64,000 nucleotides of DNA from CANHBY01 sp046342195 (GTDB taxonomy: Bacteria; Pseudomonadota; Gammaproteobacteria; Burkholderiales; Burkholderiaceae_C). Positions 35,877-44,651 of the stretch are shown piece by piece. The position numbers were made by a program, and so were the translations under genes. The notes below the pieces were generated by a model. The model ran no database searches, was not told where the DNA came from, and saw only the letters and a program-made list of their open reading frames with translations. The stretch lies in the NCBI GenBank assembly GCA_046342195.1, contig JBKDQE010000061.1:71807-135806 (forward strand), read 5' to 3'. How positions within the stretch are numbered: the stretch's first letter is position 1; each line of letters begins with the position of its first letter.

Positions 35877-38267
35877 TCAAGGGGGAGAAATTTTGATCGG
35901 AAGCGTGGCTTGAGCGCTGGCTCCTGCGCTGTTGGTGACTGAAATTCCCAGATTGAACGTGCCAGCAAGGGGTTTAGGCCAATTGAGCGAAATGGTTTGA
36001 CCACTGACAGCGAAGGTCATTCCGGCGGGGACGCCGGAAATTTTCACACTCATGGCCAAGCCATTGGGGTCAGATACCTTGAAAGAGCCACTCAGTGCAA
36101 CGCCGGCTTTGCCCATGATGGTGGCCGTGGTGATTGTTGGCGGGGTGGGGGCTTTGGTGATATTGAGGGTGTATACGCCCTGACCTGTCAGACCGGTGAC
36201 CTTGTCTTGTGCTGTGACCTTGAGCGAGTAGCTTCCGGCGACAGGGTTGGGCCAAGTCACAACCCCGGTGCTGTTAATGACCATTCCTGAGGGCGCATTA
36301 GATAAACCCCATGTGACGGGATTGGTGGCCTTCACGGTGGCCGTGAAGCTCAGGGCCTTGCCCGCCGTGGAATTGATTGAGCCTGAGCTGACGGTGGGGG
36401 CAGGTAAGGCAGGTGCCTTGACAATGATGTTCAGAGTGCCTTGACCAGAAAGGCCGGTGATGTTGTCCTTGGCGGTGACGGTGACGGTATAGGTGCCCAC
36501 GACAGGCGCCGGCCAGCTTAACAGGCCCCCCGAGGAGATGCTCATGCCCGAGGGTGCCCCTGTGAGAGACAGCGAGACCGGGTTGGGCGCAGTCACCGAC
36601 ACCTTGAAGCTGAGGGCCGTGCCTGCCGTGGCGTTCACGTTGGCTCCGTTGACAACGGGGGCGGGAGCCGGGGCCACATTCGCGCCACTCAGTGCGCTCA
36701 GGAGGGCGGATACGTTGGGGGTGCCCAAACCTGTCAAGCCGTCATAGCCGATTTTGGCCGCACAAATGGAGCAAGAGCCGTTGCTGCCGCTTTGGATATC
36801 TGAAAATGCGCTGGCATAGGTGCCAGGTATTGAGGCAATCTGGCTGTACAGCAAGCCATGAGGCAGCCCCAGCGCGACTTTGCTGGCTTGAGCCCGCTGA
36901 GCGTTGGCAATGGCCGCCAAACCGGCCCACTGAGGAGTGGACAGGCTGGTGCCTCCCACGCTCACCCAGCTGATTGCAGAATTACCAGGAGGCATGAGGG
37001 CCACATATTGGCCGGTGGCGGGATCCGCGTTGAACCCGACATCTGCCAAGGCCCGCCGATCAGAGGGTGTCATTCCGGGTACTGAACTGTTTTGGTAGCT
37101 GGGGGCTGCGGTGTAAAGGCTGACACCCCCTCCAGTGCTGGACCAACCAACCTCTTTGCGGGGGCCTGTGCCGGTGTAGCTCAGTGAGGTACCCCCTACG
37201 GCCACAACCCGGGGCGACACTGATGGCCACATCACTTGGGAGCCCCAATCACCTGTGGCTGCAAAATAGCTCATGTTGGTGCCACTGAAAGAGGATTCAA
37301 GCAAGCCAGACCAACTTCCTTCTCCGGCTCCAAAGCTCATAGAGACAATGCCGGGCCCCATCGCATTGGCCAATCTGATGGCGGAAGACATGCTTCCCAG
37401 GGAAGCATCCGGAGCTTCGATCAAGATGATGCGAGCCATGGGCGCCGTGGCATGAGCCCACTGAACGTCCAAGGCAATTTCGGTGGCCCAGCCTGAATCG
37501 TAAGCCGGTGCTGTGCTGGTCATGCCGCCGGTAGGTGTGCTGTAGACCACAGAGAACAGGCAACCTGCCGTGGGCGATGCTGACGGCAGTGGCAGTGGCG
37601 TGGTGGGTGAGATGGCTTGAACCGAGCAATTGGGTAAGCCAAATTTTTGATTAAAGGCATTGAGCTCAGCGACCACATTCGGATTGTGCATCGCATTCAC
37701 AATATAAATTGTCTGCCCGGCACCCATTTGGGCCGCTTGGGCAGGGGTGGGTGTCTGGCCAAGGGCGGGCAGACTGGGCATTCCGTAGGCAGCCCTGATC
37801 TGTGCAGGGGTGTAAACACTCACTGGCGTTCCGGCCGCCATGGGAGAAACATTTCCGTTGATCGTGCTGGCTTGTACGCCGGCAGCCCGCATGCGCCCGG
37901 CATTTCCCAAACGATCCAGCGTCAGCCTTTGGGTGGAAATGCCCCCCATAGCCTGAGCAACCACCTGTCTGTAGGCTGCCTGACGAGACGAAGCTTCAGG
38001 ATCGATGGCGTCGATGTTGTCCGGGGCTGGCAACACAGCGGGCGCCATGTGAAACTGGGGTTGAACCTGCAGGCTGGACACCTCTGGAGGCAGGGATTCT
38101 TCAATTCCAACACTCACTTCCGAGCGACTGGGCGTGATGAGCGGGTCGCCAGATTCGCCGCCGCATGCAGAAATAAGCATGGCTGCGGCCAAGGCGCCGA
38201 GCGGGCCTGCTATAGCGGGGTAAGGGGCAACAATCACGGAATGAGTGGGAGGAGGCTTTTTGATCAT
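35877..38267 (-). CDS. S53 (sedolisin/kumamolisin) serine-carboxyl peptidase lipoprotein with Ig-like repeats
   Basis: A secreted acid-type peptidase, 796 residues from ATG 38267, which has an AAGGA ribosome site 7 nt upstream. The N-terminus is a lipoprotein signal with lipobox LISACGG. A propeptide (about 40-180) precedes the catalytic domain. It has Glu and Asp in WATEIALDVQWAHA (E262, D266), the oxyanion aspartate in FAATGDWGSQ (D340) and the serine in VGGTSLSTPQWAGL (S441). The calcium-site region SDIQSGSNG...GYDGLTGLGTPNVS follows. The last 250 residues hold three Ig-like (putative He_PIG type) repeats of about 80 residues. It probably acts on proteins at or outside the outer membrane. 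All catalytic residues are intact. Confidence 0.92.
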   Translation of the reverse strand: MIKKPPPTHSVIVAPYPAIAGPLGALAAAMLISACGGESGDPLITPSRSEVSVGIEESLPPEVSSLQVQPQFHMAPAVLPAPDNIDAIDPEASSRQAAYRQVVAQAMGGISTQRLTLDRLGNAGRMRAAGVQASTINGNVSPMAAGTPVSVYTPAQIRAAYGMPSLPALGQTPTPAQAAQMGAGQTIYIVNAMHNPNVVAELNAFNQKFGLPNCSVQAISPTTPLPLPSASPTAGCLFSVVYSTPTGGMTSTAPAYDSGWATEIALDVQWAHATAPMARIILIEAPDASLGSMSSAIRLANAMGPGIVSMSFGAGEGSWSGLLESSFSGTNMSYFAATGDWGSQVMWPSVSPRVVAVGGTSLSYTGTGPRKEVGWSSTGGGVSLYTAAPSYQNSSVPGMTPSDRRALADVGFNADPATGQYVALMPPGNSAISWVSVGGTSLSTPQWAGLAAIANAQRAQASKVALGLPHGLLYSQIASIPGTYASAFSDIQSGSNGSCSICAAKIGYDGLTGLGTPNVSALLSALSGANVAPAPAPVVNGANVNATAGTALSFKVSVTAPNPVSLSLTGAPSGMSISSGGLLSWPAPVVGTYTVTVTAKDNITGLSGQGTLNIIVKAPALPAPTVSSGSINSTAGKALSFTATVKATNPVTWGLSNAPSGMVINSTGVVTWPNPVAGSYSLKVTAQDKVTGLTGQGVYTLNITKAPTPPTITTATIMGKAGVALSGSFKVSDPNGLAMSVKISGVPAGMTFAVSGQTISLNWPKPLAGTFNLGISVTNSAGASAQATLPIKISPP

Positions 38268-38410
38268 CACAGTTCCTTCAATTGTTGTGAGGCTCTGTCG
38301 CAACCTGATACCGTTTGAGCCAGTCACCCCGAACATTTTTTTTGGGTTGCCATCATGAAACAGATTTTGCGAAACGCAGAGCCACTGAAAGCCAATCAGG
38401 ACGGGGCTTT

Positions 38411-38437
38411 GGATGCTTTAGTGTTAACAGGCTCTAA
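38411..38437. repeat. Dispersed repeat family B, copy between the S53 gene and algJ
   Basis: GATGCTTTAGTGTTAACAGG then CTCTAAA is the reverse arm of the 7614-7681 palindrome. It lies in the 305-bp spacer 38268-38572, which otherwise shows nothing recognisable. Confidence 0.7.
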
Positions 38438-38572
38438 AACAATGGTATCGAGATTGGCAGATTTTGGATCAAATACCACAAGGTACCAGACTGCCAAGGC
38501 GTGAGGAAGTCATGCATGGCTTGATCAAAAGAGAAAACCTTCTTTTTAGGGCCAATTAAAAAGATTGACAGA

Positions 38573-39664
38573 CTATCGAACAGCGAAAGCCTCATTTCTG
38601 GCTGCACGTTCCACCACCGTGATAAAAACATAGTCTGGCTTCCACCGATCGACAAGTTGGCTCAGTCTGCCTGGATGCCCAATCACTTCACCCCAATGAA
38701 CCTGTAAGACATCACTGAAAGTCGCCGCCATCCAGGGGGATATCGCCGTACCAAACGAATCCCTTAACCACAAAACCCGCTTTAGATTCAAGGCCCCACG
38801 GGACTGAACCCAAAGCGGTTTGGTGGGAGAACTCAGCGCAGGATTCCCGCCCTGACCCACAATGGTTTGGCTGTCAAAATCACGCAGCGTTGTGTTTATC
38901 GACACGGTTGATAATCGCAGGATGGGTTCGAAGTCGGGAAGTTGATCTGAAAGCCGGAGAAATGTTGCCAAATCTCCACCATATCTGATCTCTTTGCGAT
39001 CTACTTGAAACCACTCAGGCTGGGGCCAGAGAATTTCTGGAGCTTCCTTTGCAATTTGCCTCGAAAATTCTCTAAAGGCAATGGATGCACCCAGAAAATT
39101 CCAATGGGTATCGGTTTTGTAGTAAATGGGTTCAGGATTATTTGCTTTGAACTCTAACAAGGCTGGCCGTAAATCAAGATAATGATTTGACCCGACAGCT
39201 TCGAACAACACGTCAGTAACGCCTGGCGAGAAAGGTCGCGCCCATGCCGGCATGTATTCAGGGTAGATGGTTCCCTTGTTAGGCCCCACCATTATCTTAA
39301 ATACCTTCACCCCCTGATTTGATAAATCAGAGGCCCAGCCTTCAGCAGTCACAGCAATTTTTTTTGCGAGAAGATGATCCGCATCTGTTGGGGCCCTACG
39401 AGCTTCTGTTAGCGTATACTCATAAGCATCGCCTAAAAAAAACCAGCCATTTTTTCCAACAATGACCTGTTTGGGGTCTGTGCTCATGCCGAATCGATAG
39501 AGGATAAACGAGGCCCATTTAAGAGTGAAATCAATATTATATAAAAACGACTTTTTTCTCCAATGAGTCGAATTGATATTTTTCTCTGAAAATATATTAA
39601 AAGCAGGAATAACAAGAAGCCCAATGAATAAAAATATAATGAAAAAATATACTTTTCGCTTCAT
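38573..39664 (-). CDS. AlgJ/AlgX-like (SGNH/DHHW) acetyltransferase partner
   Basis: A 363-residue protein with one N-terminal membrane anchor (VYFFIIFLFIGLLVIPAFNI) and an AlgX/AlgJ-type SGNH fold. Motifs are VIVGKNGWFFLGD, the catalytic YYKTDTHWNFLGASIAF (Asp/His pair) and the serine motif RVLWLRDSFGTAI. It would transfer acetyl groups in the periplasm onto an exopolysaccharide. It is 8 bp downstream of the MBOAT gene, its expected membrane partner. No polysaccharide synthase lies in the window, so the acceptor is unknown. The low GC content compared with neighbours suggests transfer. Confidence 0.85.
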   Translation of the reverse strand: MKRKVYFFIIFLFIGLLVIPAFNIFSEKNINSTHWRKKSFLYNIDFTLKWASFILYRFGMSTDPKQVIVGKNGWFFLGDAYEYTLTEARRAPTDADHLLAKKIAVTAEGWASDLSNQGVKVFKIMVGPNKGTIYPEYMPAWARPFSPGVTDVLFEAVGSNHYLDLRPALLEFKANNPEPIYYKTDTHWNFLGASIAFREFSRQIAKEAPEILWPQPEWFQVDRKEIRYGGDLATFLRLSDQLPDFEPILRLSTVSINTTLRDFDSQTIVGQGGNPALSSPTKPLWVQSRGALNLKRVLWLRDSFGTAISPWMAATFSDVLQVHWGEVIGHPGRLSQLVDRWKPDYVFITVVERAARNEAFAVR

Positions 39665-39672
39665 GTGTAAAA

Positions 39673-41169
39673 TTAAAAATTAAAGTACAAAAATACTGAA
39701 CTTGTTGCAGAAAGAATAAAATGCATCGATACCAGGAATAGGGAGGCTGCAATCAGCGGTGTTGATCTGCCGATTGCGCCACTCGCAATTTCTATTGAAT
39801 TTTTTCTGAAAATAATAAAAAAAGTAAAAATTATCGCTAAATAATATGGTATTTGTCCAATAATATTTAATGGAGTTATCTTGAAAATTATATCTGATAA
39901 CCAGCCGCCCCAAGCAAGATCAGATGTTGGAATGGAGGAGATCAATGGTTGACCCCAAACCGATCTAAAGTCAGCCATTCCACGCAAAACTCGCCAGGCA
40001 TCATCCATGGTTTTTGCACGAAAAAAAACCCAGCTGAAATTCACAAATAGAAAAGTCAAAAGCCATGCCGTCCAGACTGGTAAAGGACGCTCTAGTTTTT
40101 TCCAGAACCGATGAATCACGAGAGCCATACCGTGCAATGCGCCCCAAATGACAAACATCCAGGATGCACCATGCCAGAGGCCGCCCAATAAAAATGTCGC
40201 CAAGAGATTTATGCAGGTTCGCCACTCAGGGCCTCTATTTCCACCCAGAGGAATGTAAATATAATCCCGCAGGAAGCTGCTCAGTGTGATATGCCAACGA
40301 CGCCAGAAATCCTGTATATCAGTGGCTTGGTAGGGTGAATTGAAGTTGATTGGTAAGGCTATGTTGAAAAGAAGCGAACAACCAATTGCCATATCACAAT
40401 ATCCACTAAAGTCGAAATATAACTGAAAAGTATAAGACAAGCTCGTTACCCATGCAGAAAAGAATGTCAAATCTATTCCGCCATCAAAGCCAGCATTTGC
40501 CCACACCGAAAATGTATCCGCAATCACCACCTTTTTAAACAGCCCAACAGAAAATATAAATATTCCACGCATGATATTTTTATATCGAATTGCCCAAGTC
40601 CACCGAGAAAAGAACTGCGGCATAATGTCATGATGATGAACAATAGGCCCTGCAATCAGATGCGGGAAAAATGTCACAAACAGAGCGTAGTTGAGAAGAT
40701 CATATCTTGCTGTCTCACCACGATAACTATCGACCAAGTAAACAATCTGAGTGAATGTAAAAAAACTTATCGCCAAAGGAAGGGCAATTCCATATGTATT
40801 AAATTGTGACCCAAAAAATAGGTTAAAATTCAATATTAAAAAGTCTGTATACTTATAATATCCAAGAAAAGCAACATTTGAGGCGATGCCAAAAAATAAC
40901 ACGAACCTTCTTTTTGTTCTTAGGCCCAAAAAATCAATATAATCTTTCTCGCTGGAACGTGCCAATCTGGTTCCAATAAGGTAATTAAAAAAAATTGACC
41001 CGAGCATTAAGGGTAAATAGCGAAAATCCCAGTAAGCGTAGAAAAAAAGGCTGACAAGGACCAGCCATGATTTTCCTGCAACGATCATCCGCCGATGATT
41101 GAAAAAAAAATACACGATGAATGCAATGGGAAGAAATAAAACAATAAACTCCCACGAGCTAAAAAGCAT
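39673..41169 (-). CDS. MBOAT family O-acyltransferase (AlgI type)
   Basis: A 498-residue polytopic membrane protein that passes acetyl from the cytosol to periplasmic acetyltransferases. It shows the AlgI pattern, FVTFFPHLIAGPIVHHHDIM, DIQDFWRRWHITLSSFLRDY and the catalytic histidine in LLGGLWHGASWMFVIWGALH (about residue 333). About ten membrane helices are visible. It forms a pair with the downstream AlgJ-like gene. The region is strikingly AT-rich relative to both flanks, as expected for acquired surface polysaccharide genes. Confidence 0.92.
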   Translation of the reverse strand: MLFSSWEFIVLFLPIAFIVYFFFNHRRMIVAGKSWLVLVSLFFYAYWDFRYLPLMLGSIFFNYLIGTRLARSSEKDYIDFLGLRTKRRFVLFFGIASNVAFLGYYKYTDFLILNFNLFFGSQFNTYGIALPLAISFFTFTQIVYLVDSYRGETARYDLLNYALFVTFFPHLIAGPIVHHHDIMPQFFSRWTWAIRYKNIMRGIFIFSVGLFKKVVIADTFSVWANAGFDGGIDLTFFSAWVTSLSYTFQLYFDFSGYCDMAIGCSLLFNIALPINFNSPYQATDIQDFWRRWHITLSSFLRDYIYIPLGGNRGPEWRTCINLLATFLLGGLWHGASWMFVIWGALHGMALVIHRFWKKLERPLPVWTAWLLTFLFVNFSWVFFRAKTMDDAWRVLRGMADFRSVWGQPLISSIPTSDLAWGGWLSDIIFKITPLNIIGQIPYYLAIIFTFFIIFRKNSIEIASGAIGRSTPLIAASLFLVSMHFILSATSSVFLYFNF

Positions 41170-41249
41170 AACTTGCCACCTTTAAATAAAAGAAATTTTT
41201 CATGGCATACAGGGGGCTGAAATGTGTTGTTTCTTGGCCTATGGAACCG

Positions 41250-41322
41250 CTGCAAAACTCCTCGTGGATGATTGCGCCTTTGCCGGATGGGGGATCCTAG
41301 GCGGATTTTGCAGAGGTTTCCT
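41250..41322. repeat. Dispersed repeat family C, internally deleted copy
   Basis: CTGCAAAACTCCTCGTGGAT then GATTGCGCC, GGATGGGGGATCC and GGCGGATTTTGCAGAGGTTTCC align to 56190-56350. The middle is missing: the GGCGGATTTT block joins directly to GCAGAGGTT. It lies in the 41170-41515 spacer, where no gene was found. Confidence 0.6.
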
Positions 41323-41471
41323 ATGTCTTGGCTCTGTTCACCTCGCCATCATCAAGCAATGGCCGCATTAAATTTCTGAACAGCCCTTGGATTTTGAGGG
41401 GATCTGAGGTTTGCGTTTTTCAGATACAAGGTGACTTGAGACCGATTGGGCACCGATTGCTCAAAAGCATG

Positions 41472-41505
41472 AAGCCTCGCGAACTCGGGTGAGTTGGCGA
41501 GGCTT
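41472..41505 (-). terminator. Hairpin after tRNA-fMet
   Basis: On the reverse strand AAGCCTCGC pairs with GCGAGGCTT, and inside it AACTC pairs with GAGTT around ACCC. The downstream T tract is weak (CTTTTG). It lies 11 bp after the tRNA end. Confidence 0.65.
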
Positions 41506-41515
41506 GAAATATTGA

Positions 41516-41592
<77 letters not shown>

Positions 41593-41762
41593 CCAAAAGA
41601 AGTCACTATATCACACTTTTTGTGCTTTGGGGATCATCTTGGTGTGTGTTGGTGTGTGGGGCAGCAAATAGGGCCTGAAAGCCTGTTTCATTTGAAATAT
41701 GTCGTTTGCTGGCGCAGTCTAAGCTGGTGTCATACAAGCCACATTTTGGAATTGAATGCACC

Positions 41763-42089
41763 ATGCACAACTTCACGCGGAGGCGTCCAGTTTTGGGCGA
41801 TGTTGCAGCCAAATACAAGTTCGAAGAAGATGATCAGCTCATTGAGTGGGAAGAACTTCCCTCTCTGGCAGACCAACTCAAGCATCGCCTCATCAATCCG
41901 GAAGTCAATTCTCAAGGCCGCCCGATGGTTCCTTCTGTGTTGGGCGACTGGAAACCCACCATGCCCTTTGATTTTGACGACAGCCTTCCCTCGATGTTCG
42001 AGGAGGTTTTTCAGGGCCTGTCGATCCGTGAAATTCATGAACCTGATTTGTTTCAGCATTTCTTTGGTAAACCGAAGGTCCGTGGTTGA
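41763..42089 (+). CDS. Hypothetical small protein
   Basis: A 108-residue protein that I do not recognise, starting at ATG 41763 (MHNFTRRRPVLGDVAAKYKF); an earlier ATG at 41706 would overlap the tRNA promoter region. It is hydrophilic and acidic, with FEEDDQLIEWEELPSLADQL and FDFDDSLPSMFEEVFQGLSI. There is no membrane segment or known motif. It lies upstream of azlC on the same strand, 62 bp away. Moderately likely to be real from codon use. Confidence 0.55.
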   Translation: MHNFTRRRPVLGDVAAKYKFEEDDQLIEWEELPSLADQLKHRLINPEVNSQGRPMVPSVLGDWKPTMPFDFDDSLPSMFEEVFQGLSIREIHEPDLFQHFFGKPKVRG

Positions 42090-42151
42090 TTTTGGCCTAT
42101 GTCTTGCCTTGTCGGGGGTGTCGGGCCACTCGATGTGAGTGGTGAGCTTGA

Positions 42152-42919
42152 ATGGATGGGCTGATTTCTGCCACACTTCAAAGTGTGAATCGCCTCCGAG
42201 TGCTTTTGAGCCACCCGCAATTTTGGGCCGGGTTCAAAGAAATGTCGTTCATTATTCCGGGTATCAGTGCCTGGGGTTTGGTCACGGGCGTGGCCATGGT
42301 CAAGAGTGGCCTGTCAGTGCCCCTGTCGCTCCTGATGACCTTCACCGTGTTTGCTGGAAGTGCACAATTGGCCTCTTTGCCCCTGATGGCAGCTCAGGCG
42401 CCTCTGTGGGTGATCTGGGCCACCGCTTTTTGTGTCAATCTCAGGTTCATTATTTTCAGCGTCCAGATGCGCCCTTACTTTGTACGCTTGCCTATACATT
42501 GGCGTTTGACACTGGGGTATTTAACGGCCGACTTGACTTACGTTTTGTTTCAGCGGCGGTTTCAAAAGCACTGTGAGGGTGAGGGGCAAATCGCCTACTT
42601 CCTGGGCTGTACGGTGGTGAATTGGCTGGCGTGGCAAATTCCCTCGGTGCTGGGCATTTGGTGGGCTCATTCAATTCCTACTCAGTGGGGTTTGGGTTTT
42701 GCCGGCACCCTGGCTCTTTTGGGGCTTACCTGCTCGCTCCTGAATGACCGGCCCACCTGGATTGCGGGGCTGGTTTCAGCAGCATCTGCCGTGGCCACAT
42801 TGGCTTTACCTCTCCGGCTGAATATTGTGGCGGCCATTGTGGCAGGGGTGTGTGCGGGGCTCTTGATAGAGGCGATATTCTCTCAATCGAGCCCTGTTGG
42901 GCGTGTGCCTCATGAGTGA
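42152..42919 (+). CDS. azlC: AzlC family branched-chain amino acid exporter, large subunit
   Basis: A 255-residue polytopic membrane protein of the AzlC/YgaZ family, which with AzlD exports branched-chain amino acids. Motifs are MSFIIPGISAWGLVTGVAMV, TVFAGSAQLASLPLMAAQAP, the NLRFIIFSVQMRPYF stretch and GCTVVNWLAWQIPSVLG. Five to six helices are visible. Its end overlaps the azlD start by 8 bp, indicating coupled translation. Confidence 0.9.
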   Translation: MDGLISATLQSVNRLRVLLSHPQFWAGFKEMSFIIPGISAWGLVTGVAMVKSGLSVPLSLLMTFTVFAGSAQLASLPLMAAQAPLWVIWATAFCVNLRFIIFSVQMRPYFVRLPIHWRLTLGYLTADLTYVLFQRRFQKHCEGEGQIAYFLGCTVVNWLAWQIPSVLGIWWAHSIPTQWGLGFAGTLALLGLTCSLLNDRPTWIAGLVSAASAVATLALPLRLNIVAAIVAGVCAGLLIEAIFSQSSPVGRVPHE

Positions 42920-43238
42920 GGCTGAAATCATCGTGGTTTTTGCAGGCTTGACCGCCATCACGGTCATCACCCGGTCTTTTTTCTTTCTATTTCGGTGCGA
43001 ATTGGCGCTCCCCGAGTGGGTTCGGCGGGGCTTGCGTTATGCTCCTCTGGCAGCCCTCGCTGCCGTGGTGGCCCCCGATATTCTCCTGACGGAGGGCGCT
43101 ATCGTGACCACCTGGCAAGACCCCAAATTGTGGGCGGCTGCAGCATCCATGGGGTATTTTTTTCTCCGTCGGGGTTTGCTCGGAACCATCCTGGTGGGCA
43201 TGATTGTGTTTTGGGTGGCTCGGTGGTGCTGGAGTTAA
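42912..43238 (+). CDS. azlD: AzlD family branched-chain amino acid exporter, small subunit
   Basis: A 108-residue membrane protein with three to four helices. The start at ATG 42912 (MSEAEIIVVFAGLTAITVIT) fits the family better than the open frame from 42897. The motif RRGLRYAPLAALAAVVAPDI is typical. It pairs with azlC. Confidence 0.9.
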   Translation: MSEAEIIVVFAGLTAITVITRSFFFLFRCELALPEWVRRGLRYAPLAALAAVVAPDILLTEGAIVTTWQDPKLWAAAASMGYFFLRRGLLGTILVGMIVFWVARWCWS

Positions 43239-43376
43239 AGGCTAGATGGTCTGGGGCCTCAAAGCCGCCCGGGCTTCGTGTCAAATAGAGGGTTGGGTGG
43301 CGGCGTTGTGGCGGCATTCTTGAAAACAGTTTGTCTGTGCGGCCCGCCTTGATCATCTTTTCCAGAATTCCCCCTT

Positions 43377-44570
43377 ATGAAAGTGCTTCGTTTCCAAGAC
43401 CTCATTGAGCAAAACAAGGTGGCAGGCCAGCGCGTGTTCATCCGCGCCGACCTTAACGTGCCGCAAGATGATGCCGGCCGCATTACCGAAGACACCCGCA
43501 TTCGGGCGTCTATTCCCTGTATTGAGATGGCGCTCAAGGCAGGAGCCGCTGTCATGGTGACTTCACATTTGGGTCGCCCCACCGAAGGCGAGTTCAAACC
43601 CGAAGATTCCCTGATGCCCGTGGCCCAACGCTTGTCCGAGTTGCTCGGGCGCCCCGTGCCGCTCGAGGCAAAGTGGCTGAATGGGGTTGGCGTTGAGCCC
43701 GGGCAGGTGGTGCTGCTGGAAAATTGTCGCCTCAATAAAGGCGAGAAGAAAAACGATGAAGCCTTGGCCCGCAAGATGGCCGCTTTGTGTGACATCTTTG
43801 TACACGATGCCTTTGGAACGGCTCACCGTGCTGAAGCCTCCACTTACGGTATTGCCCAGTTTGCCAAGGTGGCTTGTGCCGGCCCCTTGCTCGCCGCTGA
43901 AATTGATGCCATCAACAAAGCCTTGGCAAACCCGGCTCGCCCCTTGGTGGCGATTGTGGCGGGGTCGAAGGTCAGCTCCAAGTTGACCATTCTCAAAGCC
44001 CTGGCGGAGCATGTCGATCAACTGATTGTGGGGGGAGGCATTGCCAATACCTTCATGTTGGCGAAGGGGCTGCCCATCGGAAAATCGCTCGCCGAGCCAG
44101 AGCTTGTTGAAGAGGCCCGAGCCATCATTGACATGATGGCCGCACGTGGGGCCGCGGTGCCCATCCCGACTGATGTGGTGGTGGCCAATGAGTTTTCTGC
44201 CATGGCCCGCGCAAACAAAGTGTTAGCCCAAGATGTTCAGCCCGATGATCTTATTCTTGACATCGGGCCCCGCACGGCCGCAGAGCTGGCCTCAATCATC
44301 GCGCGTGCCGGAACCGTGGTCTGGAATGGGCCGATGGGCGTGTTTGAATACGATCAATTTGCGGGAGGCACCCGCGCTCTTGCAGCGGCCATCGCCCATT
44401 CGCCAGCCTTCAGCATCGCTGGCGGGGGCGATACCTTGGCCGCCATCGCCAAGTATGGTATTGAGAAAGACGTCGGCTATATCTCGACCGGCGGTGGGGC
44501 CTTCCTTGAGGTTCTTGAGGGCAAGACCCTGCCCGCATTCGAGATATTGCAAAAGCGGTTTGAGGGCTGA
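43377..44570 (+). CDS. pgk: Phosphoglycerate kinase
   Basis: Glycolytic kinase making ATP from 1,3-bisphosphoglycerate. The 397-residue product has FIRADLNVPQDDAGRITEDT, VMVTSHLGRPTEGEF, the FVHDAFGTAHRAEASTYGI signature, hinge-region VAGSKVSSKLTIL, and the nucleotide-binding WNGPMGVFEYDQFAGGT and AGGGDTLAAIAKYG. It is the first of a pgk-pyk-PEP-synthase-like run. Confidence 0.97.
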   Translation: MKVLRFQDLIEQNKVAGQRVFIRADLNVPQDDAGRITEDTRIRASIPCIEMALKAGAAVMVTSHLGRPTEGEFKPEDSLMPVAQRLSELLGRPVPLEAKWLNGVGVEPGQVVLLENCRLNKGEKKNDEALARKMAALCDIFVHDAFGTAHRAEASTYGIAQFAKVACAGPLLAAEIDAINKALANPARPLVAIVAGSKVSSKLTILKALAEHVDQLIVGGGIANTFMLAKGLPIGKSLAEPELVEEARAIIDMMAARGAAVPIPTDVVVANEFSAMARANKVLAQDVQPDDLILDIGPRTAAELASIIARAGTVVWNGPMGVFEYDQFAGGTRALAAAIAHSPAFSIAGGGDTLAAIAKYGIEKDVGYISTGGGAFLEVLEGKTLPAFEILQKRFEG

Positions 44571-44606
44571 TGACCCTCCGATCAATCAACCACAGGAGTT
44601 CTCTTC

Positions 44607-44651
44607 ATGCCCCGTGCCTCCATGCTCCGTGCCTCCATGCCCCGTGCCACC
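44607..44651 (+). repeat. 15-bp tandem triplication at the pyk start codon
   Basis: Three 15-bp units, ATGCCCCGTGCCTCC, ATGCTCCGTGCCTCC and ATGCCCCGTGCCACC, each begin with an in-frame ATG. The conserved protein starts after the third. Confidence 0.9.

Noticed and set aside
44607..44651. Possible CRISPR-like or phase-variable repeat array
   Set aside because: Only three contiguous 15-bp units without spacers; being a multiple of 3, changes would not switch the frame off. No CRISPR array was seen anywhere in the window.
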